A DNA stretch of 64,000 bases, from assembly GCA_024637145.1 (NCBI GenBank), contig JAGXFQ010000008.1, positions 1-64,000 of the forward strand, read 5' to 3'. Below are positions 29,203-38,279 of the stretch, one piece after another; position 1 is the stretch's first letter, and each line of letters starts with the position of its first letter. The notes under the pieces were generated by a model. It was not told where the DNA came from. It did not search any database and worked only from the letters and a program-made list of their open reading frames with translations. The translations under genes were made by a program, and so were the position numbers. Source of the stretch: Desulfobulbaceae bacterium (GTDB lineage: Bacteria > Desulfobacterota > Desulfobulbia > Desulfobulbales > SURF-16).

Positions 29203-30369
29203 TTAGCCAAAATTACGATGACAGCCCAGACAGAGTTCTTTGCGACTTGCCCGGGTCAAACGATACTCATGCTCTGAGGCATGGGCCTGATGACAGGACA
29301 TGCAGCTCAAACGACCATCAGCCAAGGTCTGATAATCAGGGGGGATAACCATACCGGCCTTGGGAGCGATATCCACCGGATGTGAACGTACTCCATGGGA
29401 CTGGGGGTGACAGCCGACACAGACGGTTATTGTCAAAGAGCGACTGTCCGTCAAGGCAAGATGATCCGCAGGGGTTTTGGCAGCCATGCCATCCCCCATT
29501 GTCCTTAAGGCCTGCTGAGCACTTTGGCCCAGCCGCATGGTGACCGGCTGATTGCCGGCAAAGTGGGCAAAAAAACGGCCCTCCTGTTGATAAAAGGCGG
29601 CCTGCAGCGCCACGTTGTCCGGGGCCGCAGCAGGTTGCCGGGCCGCCCTGGCAAAGAAATTCCTGGTGGAGAGAGTCATGGCCGGGGAACTCACCTCATT
29701 GCCGGCAATATCCCGGGAGACAGCGACAAATTTGTACTCCCGGTTAGCAGCCAGGCCGGCAAGGGTGATCTCATGGTCAGTGGCCCAGCAATGATCCACT
29801 GCGGTTGTCGAACTGAGCTCTTCTTTGCCAAAAAACAGCTGAGCATTGGCAAGGCGGTTCGTCTTCCAGGCAATACGGGCCGAAACAAAAACCCCTTTTT
29901 TTACCTCCACCAGGTGCAGGTCTGAAATTTTTCCCTCCCCAGGTGGCCCTGGAAGAGGTGGTAATTGGTCAAGGGCGGGCAGCGCCACCTCCTGCGCCAG
30001 GATCTTGCCGCTGCCCGCCGTGGCCAAAAGAGCAATGGTCGTGCCTGCCAAAGAGGAGGGTAACTCAAACCAATGCTCCTTATTTTCCTGACAGGCCCTG
30101 GCAAACCAGGAGACCTCATCTGGGAAATCTTCAGCAACCACAGCCGGCTCCGCAGAAGAGAGCCCACCCCTGACATGGCAGACAGCGCAATTATTTTCGA
30201 GAAAAGGGGCATGCACATAGAGTTTGGTATCACTCTGTTGACAGACATCCCCATGGCAGCGGCAACACTGGGCCGGCATGATGGTGTCGCCGGCCTCACT
30301 CTGCTCTGCAGAAAAAAAGAGCCCCAGTAAGGCAGCGATCACCAAGAGAGGTATCTGCAATCTATACAT
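29203..30369 (-). CDS. Exported pentaheme cytochrome with fibronectin-III-like domain
   Basis: CCRCH, CAVCH, CVGCH, CMSCH, CLGCH; central VSARIAWKTNRLANAQLFFG...HEITLAGLAANREYKFVAVSRDIAGNE FN3-like. Confidence 0.88.
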   Translation of the reverse strand: MYRLQIPLLVIAALLGLFFSAEQSEAGDTIMPAQCCRCHGDVCQQSDTKLYVHAPFLENNCAVCHVRGGLSSAEPAVVAEDFPDEVSWFARACQENKEHWFELPSSLAGTTIALLATAGSGKILAQEVALPALDQLPPLPGPPGEGKISDLHLVEVKKGVFVSARIAWKTNRLANAQLFFGKEELSSTTAVDHCWATDHEITLAGLAANREYKFVAVSRDIAGNEVSSPAMTLSTRNFFARAARQPAAAPDNVALQAAFYQQEGRFFAHFAGNQPVTMRLGQSAQQALRTMGDGMAAKTPADHLALTDSRSLTITVCVGCHPQSHGVRSHPVDIAPKAGMVIPPDYQTLADGRLSCMSCHQAHASEHEYRLTRASRKELCLGCHRNFG

Positions 30370-30407
30370 AACAATCCATCTTCCTATCAAAAATGCCTAT
30401 GGGCTCT

Positions 30408-31865
30408 TTAATCGATAACCAGAAGGTCAGCCGGCCTAGAGCCGAGTTCAATGGTGGCAGCCAGCCTGTTTGAAGTCTGGTCAATAACGGAAAGGACACC
30501 GTCATCCTGGGCCGCCACATAGAGCCATTTGCTCTGCTCAGAGGCAGCCATCTCCAGAGGAGCGCTGCCCACAGATACGGTCCTGGCCACCCGCTGTTGC
30601 CGGACAAGAAGAAGGGAGACTGAACTGCTCCGGTAATTGCTGACATAGAGGGTATTATTATTTTTCAGCAGGCGACGCGGCGCCAAACCAACGGCCACCC
30701 TTTTCACGAGCTGGTGGCTCTGGAGATCAAATATGCCAACATTATTGGCGCCCTGCTCTGCCACATAGAGAAAGTCATCATCCACCAGCAGGCCATCAGG
30801 ACTGCTGCCCACCAGCAGGGTCTCTCTGGTCTCCAGGCTCTCAGGATCAAGAAAATAGATCTTCTGGTCCAGGGCGGAGGAAAGAATAAGCTGATTCGTA
30901 GCGCCATGCCAGACCAAGTGACGAGGGTGGTAGCCAAGGCGCACCCGGTTCGCCATGGAACCCTGATCAAGATCCATCCGGATGAGATTATTGCCCCCCT
31001 CATCCACGATATAGCCCCAGTTGCCATGGGGACTCATGAAATAGGAGGGCGAGATGGTCATGGGTATCTTGAACTGATCGACAATGCGGTTGGTGGCGGT
31101 CTCCACCACCGTGATGGCGCCCTGCTGTTCAGAAAGGACGTAGAGCCTCTTCCTGGCCGCCGAGTAGGCCATATGGGAGGGCCCACCGGCAATGGCCAGG
31201 GAAGCGGACACCCGATTACGATCCGTATTGACCAGATAGAGGGTATCAATATCGGGGCAACTGACATAGGCCAGATCCGCCAACAGGGGTTTCTTAGGGG
31301 CCAACACCCTCATCTGCGCGGTAAAGCGTGATTCTCTGGCCAAAGAGGCCTTGTCGTCCCAGGAAACAATCAAGGTCCGGCTTTCCCCTGGCTGCAGCTG
31401 GAAATCACCCGGCAGCGGAAGATCAAGAACGGGTTGATCAAGGGCCAGAATAATTTTTTTACCCCCCCGCAACAGGGCCGCCTTTTCCAGACCAAGACGC
31501 AGAAAACGGTACTCTGCAGCGGCCACCGCTCCGCGGGCCAGAAAGCGCTGGCCGCTGCCTATCTGGGCAGCACCCAGCTCCCTGCTGCCACCGGCCAGGG
31601 GCACCACAGCAACCTCACCAACCAGGGCCGCAGAGGAGAGCCTCAGCCAGGCCTCGCCGCCATTTTCTTCGGCCAGCTGGACAAAGACCGTGACCAGGGC
31701 CTCATGGGCCGCCGGCGGGCGGGCCGCCAGCAGTGGCGACGACCCGCCGCCGCCCGTAACTACACACCCGGCCAGGACCAGCGCCATGGCCAGCAGCACC
31801 AGGGTGAGGCCCGGCCCCCATGCCCGTCTGCGACCGCCTGGTGGCCCGAAAATTTCTCTCTTCAT
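30408..31865 (-). CDS. YVTN/YncE-type beta-propeller lipoprotein
   Basis: Lipobox LVLAGC; repeated blades such as PSHMAYSAARKRLYVLSEQQGAITVVETATNRIVDQF and APLEMAASEQSKWLYVAAQDDGVLSVIDQTSNRLAATI. Confidence 0.88.
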   Translation of the reverse strand: MKREIFGPPGGRRRAWGPGLTLVLLAMALVLAGCVVTGGGGSSPLLAARPPAAHEALVTVFVQLAEENGGEAWLRLSSAALVGEVAVVPLAGGSRELGAAQIGSGQRFLARGAVAAAEYRFLRLGLEKAALLRGGKKIILALDQPVLDLPLPGDFQLQPGESRTLIVSWDDKASLARESRFTAQMRVLAPKKPLLADLAYVSCPDIDTLYLVNTDRNRVSASLAIAGGPSHMAYSAARKRLYVLSEQQGAITVVETATNRIVDQFKIPMTISPSYFMSPHGNWGYIVDEGGNNLIRMDLDQGSMANRVRLGYHPRHLVWHGATNQLILSSALDQKIYFLDPESLETRETLLVGSSPDGLLVDDDFLYVAEQGANNVGIFDLQSHQLVKRVAVGLAPRRLLKNNNTLYVSNYRSSSVSLLLVRQQRVARTVSVGSAPLEMAASEQSKWLYVAAQDDGVLSVIDQTSNRLAATIELGSRPADLLVID

Positions 31866-31898
31866 TTTTTTAAGCGCCCCCGCTCTTGTCAGGATGTT

Positions 31899-33200
31899 TT
31901 AAAAGGTCTTGCGATAGGTGGTCAGTCCACTGTCCACTACGTTCATCCAGCTGTCATCACTGCCGTGAAAATGACACAAACCGCAATAGATTCTCGGCTT
32001 ACCCCCCTGTATGGGAGTTCCATAGGTGATGTTATGGCATCTGGAGCAGGACACGGGTGGGCCCGGATAGGGGGCGTCACTGGAGTCATGATGAACATAC
32101 CGCCACTGGTCGGCCGAGCCGCCGACAGCGGCGGCGTCATCCTTATGACATTGCCGGCACAGAGCCCCCATGGCATTGATACTGGTAATGGTGGCATTGA
32201 GCGCGCTGCCATTCACCCGCCTCCGCAGCAGCATGATATTGGGCGAACCATGGGGCTCATGGCAGTCGAGACAGGAAAGGACGAAATTACCATTGGCAAT
32301 GGCGGTGGCATAGGGGGCACGGGCATCAAGATTAGGAGGGGTACCATCTCGAGCTCCTCCACCGTGTTTTTCACCACCAATCGACAACCAGTCGATTTCA
32401 CGCAAGGTTCCCAGTGTTGTACTGGGGATAGAGGTGTTACTCACATTATGGCAATCCGTACAAAAGCCGACATAATCCGGAGTTTTCGCGCTATCTGCGA
32501 CGGGAGAGATCCCATCAGGCTCCCTGTTACCTCCATATGTCGAGTAAGGAGGTTCATAACTGTCTGAGGCCATGGTCTCGCTCTCCCCCCACAGAGCAAA
32601 GTGATCTCTGGGCTTGGAGATAGCACTGGAAAGCGGAGTAAGGAAATCCTCATAATTTCTCTTGGCCAGGTGGGGATTATGGCAGGCGTTGCAGGGGTTG
32701 GAATCGGCACTATACCACGGCGCCATGGCAGCGCCATCTCCGGTGGTCATAAAAGTCTGAATATCCGCCAGATCATGGTAGGAGGTCTGGTTAAAGGCCT
32801 CCCTGATGGCTTGCACCCCTCCTGAGGCCCCACCAAAAGTTTCGCTGTAATCCTCATTAGTCACCGGCTGCACCGAGGCGCCGACGCTGTGGCAGTAAAA
32901 ACAGAAATTGTCAGCCACATCGTAGGAGCCGGGAAGAGACGTGCCGCTATTAAAATTGGTGGCAAAGAGGGTGTAAGGACTTGGTCCACCCGGGGGCAGA
33001 GGCTCGCTGCCGGCAATACTGGCATGCATCTCGTGACAATGGGCGCAATTACCTCTGGCGTAGCCGGTCATTCCCGAGCGCTTAACGCCATAGCTATTTG
33101 AGCCATGGGCGGAGTTCAAATAGTCCCCGGCCCAAAGGGGTGCGGGTAGCAGGAAGAGCCCGGCCAGGGCCACCATATTTAATCTTTGGCAGTATGACAT
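31899..33200 (-). CDS. Exported octaheme c-type cytochrome (8 CXXCH)
   Basis: CAHCH, CFYCH, CNACH, CTDCH, CLDCH, CRQCH, CSRCH, CGLCH; signal peptide. Confidence 0.92.
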   Translation of the reverse strand: MSYCQRLNMVALAGLFLLPAPLWAGDYLNSAHGSNSYGVKRSGMTGYARGNCAHCHEMHASIAGSEPLPPGGPSPYTLFATNFNSGTSLPGSYDVADNFCFYCHSVGASVQPVTNEDYSETFGGASGGVQAIREAFNQTSYHDLADIQTFMTTGDGAAMAPWYSADSNPCNACHNPHLAKRNYEDFLTPLSSAISKPRDHFALWGESETMASDSYEPPYSTYGGNREPDGISPVADSAKTPDYVGFCTDCHNVSNTSIPSTTLGTLREIDWLSIGGEKHGGGARDGTPPNLDARAPYATAIANGNFVLSCLDCHEPHGSPNIMLLRRRVNGSALNATITSINAMGALCRQCHKDDAAAVGGSADQWRYVHHDSSDAPYPGPPVSCSRCHNITYGTPIQGGKPRIYCGLCHFHGSDDSWMNVVDSGLTTYRKTF

Positions 33201-34255
33201 ATAATACACCCGTTAGTGACACCTGGCGCTGGCCAGTTCTTATAATCCCACCGCAAAATACCACCATAGGGCGAACCATGGGCGCGGTGACAGGAGAGGC
33301 ACATGACTATGGCGTCACCGGCAGTAGTGAGAACAGTGCCAAGGACTCCCCTGCTCAAATCGTTACTGGCAAGCGGGACACTTGGCTGATAGGCATTAAC
33401 ACCACTCCCACCATAGTCGCCAAACTCCTTGGCCTTCACACTATACATATCAAAATCGGTGGGATGGCGAATCCAGGGACTTTCCATAGAATCTGAGGCC
33501 GCAACATTGGCATGAAAATGGCCATGGCACTCGGCACAGAGGGCGCTGATGGTCACCGGGTTGTCATTTACATCAACAGTAGGGGTATTTTCCAAAGAGC
33601 GGTCTATGCCATAATATTGATTATGGAGTAAGTCCGTAGGCGCCTTCTCCCAGGTGGAATCCTCAATACCCTTGAGACCAAGCAGCATTCGATAACTATT
33701 TGCAAGATCGCTCCCATCCATCATCGCACCATTTTCAGCTTTGGACTGACCATGATGGGCGCCGCTCACGGCCCCATAATCGGTAGCCTGACCTCTGTCC
33801 CCATGACAGCCATAGGTGCCGGCACAGGTGAGCTGGTACAAAGGTTCTGGGTCGGTGGAGCCGGGCGGCAGGTTGCCGTGCGGAAAGTCTTCAGCTGCCA
33901 GCCCTACGACGTTATGACCGGACCGGTCATTCGTGCTGACCCAGTAGAAATTGCCGCCAGCCAGAGTATCGGTACCGTAAGTGGGACCGCCGCTGTCAAA
34001 AACATAGGGCACCGCGCCGCCACTGTTGACGCCCTGATGACAACCCACGCAATCGGTGTTGAGCAAGCCCTTATTGGGACCACCGGTGTAGTCTTTTGTC
34101 GCCCCACTCATGGTATAGGCCATGGATACGCCGGCCTGGCTGTTATGCATGGTATGGCAATCCACACAGGGTCCGGAAACCTTGGCCAGGGCCAGGCCAG
34201 GCACGCCGAGCAGGAGTGCTACCCACATCAATGCATTTTTCCCAGGACCCATCAT
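33179..34255 (-). CDS. Exported pentaheme cytochrome (5 CXXCH plus one CX5CH), paralog of 46988-48082
   Basis: CVDCH, CVGCH, CAECH, CLSCH, CIICH and CAGTYGCH; signal peptide. Confidence 0.93.
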   Translation of the reverse strand: MMGPGKNALMWVALLLGVPGLALAKVSGPCVDCHTMHNSQAGVSMAYTMSGATKDYTGGPNKGLLNTDCVGCHQGVNSGGAVPYVFDSGGPTYGTDTLAGGNFYWVSTNDRSGHNVVGLAAEDFPHGNLPPGSTDPEPLYQLTCAGTYGCHGDRGQATDYGAVSGAHHGQSKAENGAMMDGSDLANSYRMLLGLKGIEDSTWEKAPTDLLHNQYYGIDRSLENTPTVDVNDNPVTISALCAECHGHFHANVAASDSMESPWIRHPTDFDMYSVKAKEFGDYGGSGVNAYQPSVPLASNDLSRGVLGTVLTTAGDAIVMCLSCHRAHGSPYGGILRWDYKNWPAPGVTNGCIICHTAKD

Positions 34256-34264
34256 ATCCTTCCC

Positions 34265-35158
34265 CTAGCGGCGAAACACCTGAACCCGGCTATTGCCCTC
34301 ATCAACGACACAGAGCCGGCCCCAGGGATCGAAACGGATCTCCATAGGGTAATAGAGCTGCCGCGGGCCATGACCCTTGCCAAGAAAGCGCTGTTTGAGC
34401 TTGGCCTGGCGATCCAGCACCACTATCTCCCCCGCATGGCGATCCAAAACATAGATGAGGCCGCCAGCATCCACGGCCAGGGACACCGGAAATTTCACCA
34501 GGGCCGAGATATCGAGACGTTTAGTGATCCGACCGTTATCCAGATAGACATAAAGCCATTTTTCCTGCTGGCCCAGGGCCCAGATCTGCTCGCCGACAAT
34601 CTTGAAATCGACAATACCGCCGCTGCCCTGGGGCAGGGGGAAACGCTGCTCAATATTGAAGGATTCGGAAAGACGGCAGATCTGGCCGCTGGCGCGATCA
34701 AGTAGGTAGAGTCGATCGCCGGCCATTTCCAACCGGTCCACCACCAGTTGCCGGCCGCCGTCCCGCACCGCCACCCGGCTCGTTGCCTGGCGGGCAAAGT
34801 CGATTCGGGTCAGGGAATTCTTGCCCTTTTCCGCAATGAGCAGCACAGCCTCACTGAGACGCACCATGTCAAAGGGCTTGTCCAGGCCCTCCTCCGGGCT
34901 GAAGACCTGGAGAAAGACACCTTGGTCATCAAAGGAGAGCAGTCTCCCTCCCTTACTGTCCACCATGTAATAGCGCTTCTTGTCACCATCCACGTAGAGC
35001 GCTGTGGGCAGAGCATCACCGGCGCTTTGGTCACTTAAACTAAAGGCCAGCTTCCAGGGGACCTGGTCGGCGGCCCTGGCCTGGCCGCATAAACTCAGAC
35101 AGAAGAGGAACGCCCCTATCCCGGCTGCAGACCACAAACATCTTTTATCAATTACCAT
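34265..35158 (-). CDS. NHL-repeat beta-propeller, exported
   Basis: Signal peptide; FLGKGHGPRQLYYPMEIRFDPWGRLCVVDEGNSRVQVFRR and KFPVSLAVDAGGLIYVLDRHAGEIVVLDR. Confidence 0.88.
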   Translation of the reverse strand: MVIDKRCLWSAAGIGAFLFCLSLCGQARAADQVPWKLAFSLSDQSAGDALPTALYVDGDKKRYYMVDSKGGRLLSFDDQGVFLQVFSPEEGLDKPFDMVRLSEAVLLIAEKGKNSLTRIDFARQATSRVAVRDGGRQLVVDRLEMAGDRLYLLDRASGQICRLSESFNIEQRFPLPQGSGGIVDFKIVGEQIWALGQQEKWLYVYLDNGRITKRLDISALVKFPVSLAVDAGGLIYVLDRHAGEIVVLDRQAKLKQRFLGKGHGPRQLYYPMEIRFDPWGRLCVVDEGNSRVQVFRR

Positions 35159-35175
35159 GGTAGCCATTTCCCCCC

Positions 35176-36342
35176 CTAATAGCTCCGGTGACATTGCACG
35201 CACAGGGCCTTTTTGCCGCTTAATTTCAGGTGATAACGATACTCGGTGCCCATGGGATCATGACAGGTGAGACAATTCATCCCCCGGCTGGTGCGGTGGT
35301 CGACGATTTCACTGCCCACTGGATGACTGAACTCGCCCTGGGTTTCGTGGCAGCGGGAACAGATGGCATTGCCATCACCATTGAGCATCACTAATCTCTG
35401 GGAGCCATGGGGTTCATGGCAGTCCGTGCATTTCTCGGTCTGGGGATGAGAATGAAGACTGCGCCGGTTGCGATCAAAGGTATCGGTGTGGCATGAGCGG
35501 CAGAGCTGCTCATAGGGCGCCTTGAGAAGACCCACCGTATCAGAGGCATGGGGGCTGTGGCACGTCACACAGAAATCATCACCTGCCAGCAGATGGGAGT
35601 GGGGGGCAAGCATCTGCTCCCACACCTCGCCATGACAGCTGAGGCATAAGGCGCTGCCCCGTACCTCCTTGTTGTTGTGGCAGGAGGCGCACCCCTCTTG
35701 AAAGGGGGCATGGAGGTTGGCCCGGATCAGCCCCTGGGCCGTGCCGCCGTGGGGGTTGTGGCAGGAGAGGCAGCCGCCGGCCTGGCCCGGGAACCCCTGA
35801 TGACCGGCCAGCTCTTGCGGCTGACGGTGACACCCCAGACAGAGCGCGTCACCATCGTCCTTGAGAAGCTGGTAGTTGTCCGCCTGATGCGGCTGATGAC
35901 AGGCCACACAATTGCCCTCGGCAAAGGGCTTATGCTGGCGCGGGTACTCTTTTTTGGCAAGGGACTCATGGCAGCCGAAACAGCTTTCAGCAATGGGCCG
36001 ATTCAACAAGCCCTTCTGCTCAGAGGCATGGGCGCTGTGGCAGGTGAGACACTGGCCCTCCTGAACAGGCTGATGCTGTACCCCTTGACTGAAGCTCTTT
36101 TTGGCCTCTTTATGACAGGAATAACAGAGATCTCCACCCTGTTTCTGCAGCAGCCCCTTGAATTTGGCGACATGGGGACTGTGGCACTGGGTGCATTGAC
36201 CCTTTGCCACCGGTTTATGGACAATTTTACCGCTGAATTCCTTGGGGAGATGACAGTCAAGACATCCCTTCACGGCCCGGGCCGGGTCATGGGCAAGCAA
36301 AAGCAGGCCTGCCGCCAGTAAAAGAGCACATCGCATCTTCAT
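35176..36342 (-). CDS. Exported 16-heme c-type cytochrome
   Basis: 16 CXXCH motifs counted in doubled-CXXCH modules; ATG at 36342 overlaps the upstream stop (ATGA). Confidence 0.94.
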   Translation of the reverse strand: MKMRCALLLAAGLLLLAHDPARAVKGCLDCHLPKEFSGKIVHKPVAKGQCTQCHSPHVAKFKGLLQKQGGDLCYSCHKEAKKSFSQGVQHQPVQEGQCLTCHSAHASEQKGLLNRPIAESCFGCHESLAKKEYPRQHKPFAEGNCVACHQPHQADNYQLLKDDGDALCLGCHRQPQELAGHQGFPGQAGGCLSCHNPHGGTAQGLIRANLHAPFQEGCASCHNNKEVRGSALCLSCHGEVWEQMLAPHSHLLAGDDFCVTCHSPHASDTVGLLKAPYEQLCRSCHTDTFDRNRRSLHSHPQTEKCTDCHEPHGSQRLVMLNGDGNAICSRCHETQGEFSHPVGSEIVDHRTSRGMNCLTCHDPMGTEYRYHLKLSGKKALCVQCHRSY

Positions 36343-38279
36343 CGGTTTTCCTCCCCATGACAGCCCGCACAACCCGCCGTGCTAAACGGGGTATGCTGAA
36401 CCGGGTAAAGCAGCCCCTTATCCGGAGAGCCATGCGGATCGTGACAGCTCAGGCAGGAGGCCCCGTCAGGCTTCAGGCCGTGATGGACATTGCGGAAACG
36501 GGTTGTCTGGTTATCGTGGCAGGAGAAGCAGAGTTTTTCCCCGGCCGTATTGAGAAGAACCTGATTCCCACTGCCATGGGGAAGATGGCAAAGCCCACAA
36601 TCCTCACGGGCAGGGGCATGGGCCACCCCTTCCTGCCAATATTTCTGGATATCCTGATGGCAACTCAGACAGAGATCAGGCTTCTTTTTCATGAGCAGAT
36701 GCTCGTCCCCGGAACCGTGGGCCACATGGCAGACACCGCACTTCATGGCCGCGACCGGGGCATGGAGATAGACGCTCCCCTTAACCAGCTGCTCCACATC
36801 CTGATGACAGGAGAGGCAGAGCAGCCCCTCGGCCTGGCGCAAGAGAGAGGAGTTATCACTGGCATGGGGGTCATGGCAGGTCTGGCACTGGCCCTCCACA
36901 AAGGGTGGGTGGCCATGCTCCTTTTCCTGCTCCCGGGCAGTGCGCTTGTGACAGCCGAGGCAGAGCTCTCCCTTCTGGGTGGGCGCCTGTAAGCGCTTGC
37001 TCACAACCCCCTGATGGGGGCTGTGGCAACGGCTGCACTCCCCGGCGGCAAAGGGCATGTGCAGGCTGAACTTGCCAAGCTCTTCCACCACAGACGGATG
37101 ACAGGAGAGACAGACCTCGCCGTCCGGTTTGGCCAAGAGCCGTTTTTCCTGGGAGGCATGGGGCAGATGGCAGGTCAAACACTGCCCCTTGGCTGCCGGG
37201 GCATGGCCAAAGGCGCCCTGGCCATATAGGTTGGGGGCGTGACACGTCGCACAAAGCGTTGCCGGCTCAGCCAGCAGCCCCTTATTGGCCGTCTTGCCGT
37301 GGCCGGCATGGCAGTCGAGACAGCTGCCGTTTTTATAGGGTTCATGCTGGCTGCGCATCTTGGTCCCCTGCTCCTCCGTATGGCACTCCAGGCAGAGGCG
37401 ATCGGGGCTCATCACCAGGAGATACTGGTCATCACTGGCATGGGCAGCGTGGCACTTGCTGCAGTTGCCCTCCATAACCGGCCGATGAATGGCCTCCTCT
37501 TTTGCATAGACGGACTGATGACAAGAAAGACAAAGGGCATCCGGCGAGACTGGCGGCTTCACCCCCCCTGCCTCGCCGGCCTCGTGGCAGGAGAGACATT
37601 CGCCTTGCTCCATGGGCCCATGGAGCAAGGTTTTGAGCAGCCCGGGTCCTGCCGAACTATGGGGGGTATGGCAGCTGACACAGGCGCTGTCTGCCGCCTG
37701 GCCAAAATGGGCCTGCCTGAAGGGGGCGCTCTTGCTGTCATGGCAACGGAGACAAAGTCCATCCGCCTCCTGGACCAGCAGTTGCGGTTGCCCGGCACTA
37801 TGGGGATTGTGGCAGGAAGTACAGCCATCCTGCAGAGGAGGATGGACATTTTGGCGCTCAAAATTCTGCCTGGCATGACATGCAAAGCATGACTCATTCA
37901 CCGTCTTCTGCAGCAGATGATCCTGGGGGGCGTTATGGGCGGCATGACACGTCGCGCACTTTCCCTGTTGCACGGGCTCATGGACAGAGAGATCAGCCAC
38001 GGCAGAGGCCAGCTGCCGATGGCAGCGGAAGCAGAGGCCGGGTGCTTTCTCCCGCAGAAAGACACCGCCGACAATGCCATGGGGCAGGTGGCAGGCCCCG
38101 CAGGCATTATCTGCCACCGGCTTATGCACCTTGCCCTGTTGCAAAGCAGCTGCCATCTCAACATGACAATCCTGACATCCTTTGCGCGCCGCCTGCTGGG
38201 GCTCCCCTGTCACACAGGAAGCCAGACCGCCAACCAGAAAGAACAGAACAATAAACTTACTTGTTTTCCTTAGATTCAT
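36339..38279 (-). CDS. 26-heme c-type cytochrome lipoprotein
   Basis: 26 CXXCH motifs counted; MNLRKTSKFIVLFFLVGGLASC lipobox; doubled-CXXCH repeats throughout. Confidence 0.94.
   Translation of the reverse strand: MNLRKTSKFIVLFFLVGGLASCVTGEPQQAARKGCQDCHVEMAAALQQGKVHKPVADNACGACHLPHGIVGGVFLREKAPGLCFRCHRQLASAVADLSVHEPVQQGKCATCHAAHNAPQDHLLQKTVNESCFACHARQNFERQNVHPPLQDGCTSCHNPHSAGQPQLLVQEADGLCLRCHDSKSAPFRQAHFGQAADSACVSCHTPHSSAGPGLLKTLLHGPMEQGECLSCHEAGEAGGVKPPVSPDALCLSCHQSVYAKEEAIHRPVMEGNCSKCHAAHASDDQYLLVMSPDRLCLECHTEEQGTKMRSQHEPYKNGSCLDCHAGHGKTANKGLLAEPATLCATCHAPNLYGQGAFGHAPAAKGQCLTCHLPHASQEKRLLAKPDGEVCLSCHPSVVEELGKFSLHMPFAAGECSRCHSPHQGVVSKRLQAPTQKGELCLGCHKRTAREQEKEHGHPPFVEGQCQTCHDPHASDNSSLLRQAEGLLCLSCHQDVEQLVKGSVYLHAPVAAMKCGVCHVAHGSGDEHLLMKKKPDLCLSCHQDIQKYWQEGVAHAPAREDCGLCHLPHGSGNQVLLNTAGEKLCFSCHDNQTTRFRNVHHGLKPDGASCLSCHDPHGSPDKGLLYPVQHTPFSTAGCAGCHGEENR

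Noticed and set aside
31434-32567. 377-aa plus-strand ORF
   Set aside because: Antisense to the octaheme cytochrome and the propeller lipoprotein.
36357-38273. Series of plus-strand ORFs over the 26-heme gene
   Set aside because: Complement of repeated CXXCH modules; no start or SD logic.
35176-38279. Periodic DNA repeats considered as CRISPR or tandem repeat array
   Set aside because: Periodicity comes from protein-level heme modules; no constant repeat with unique spacers.
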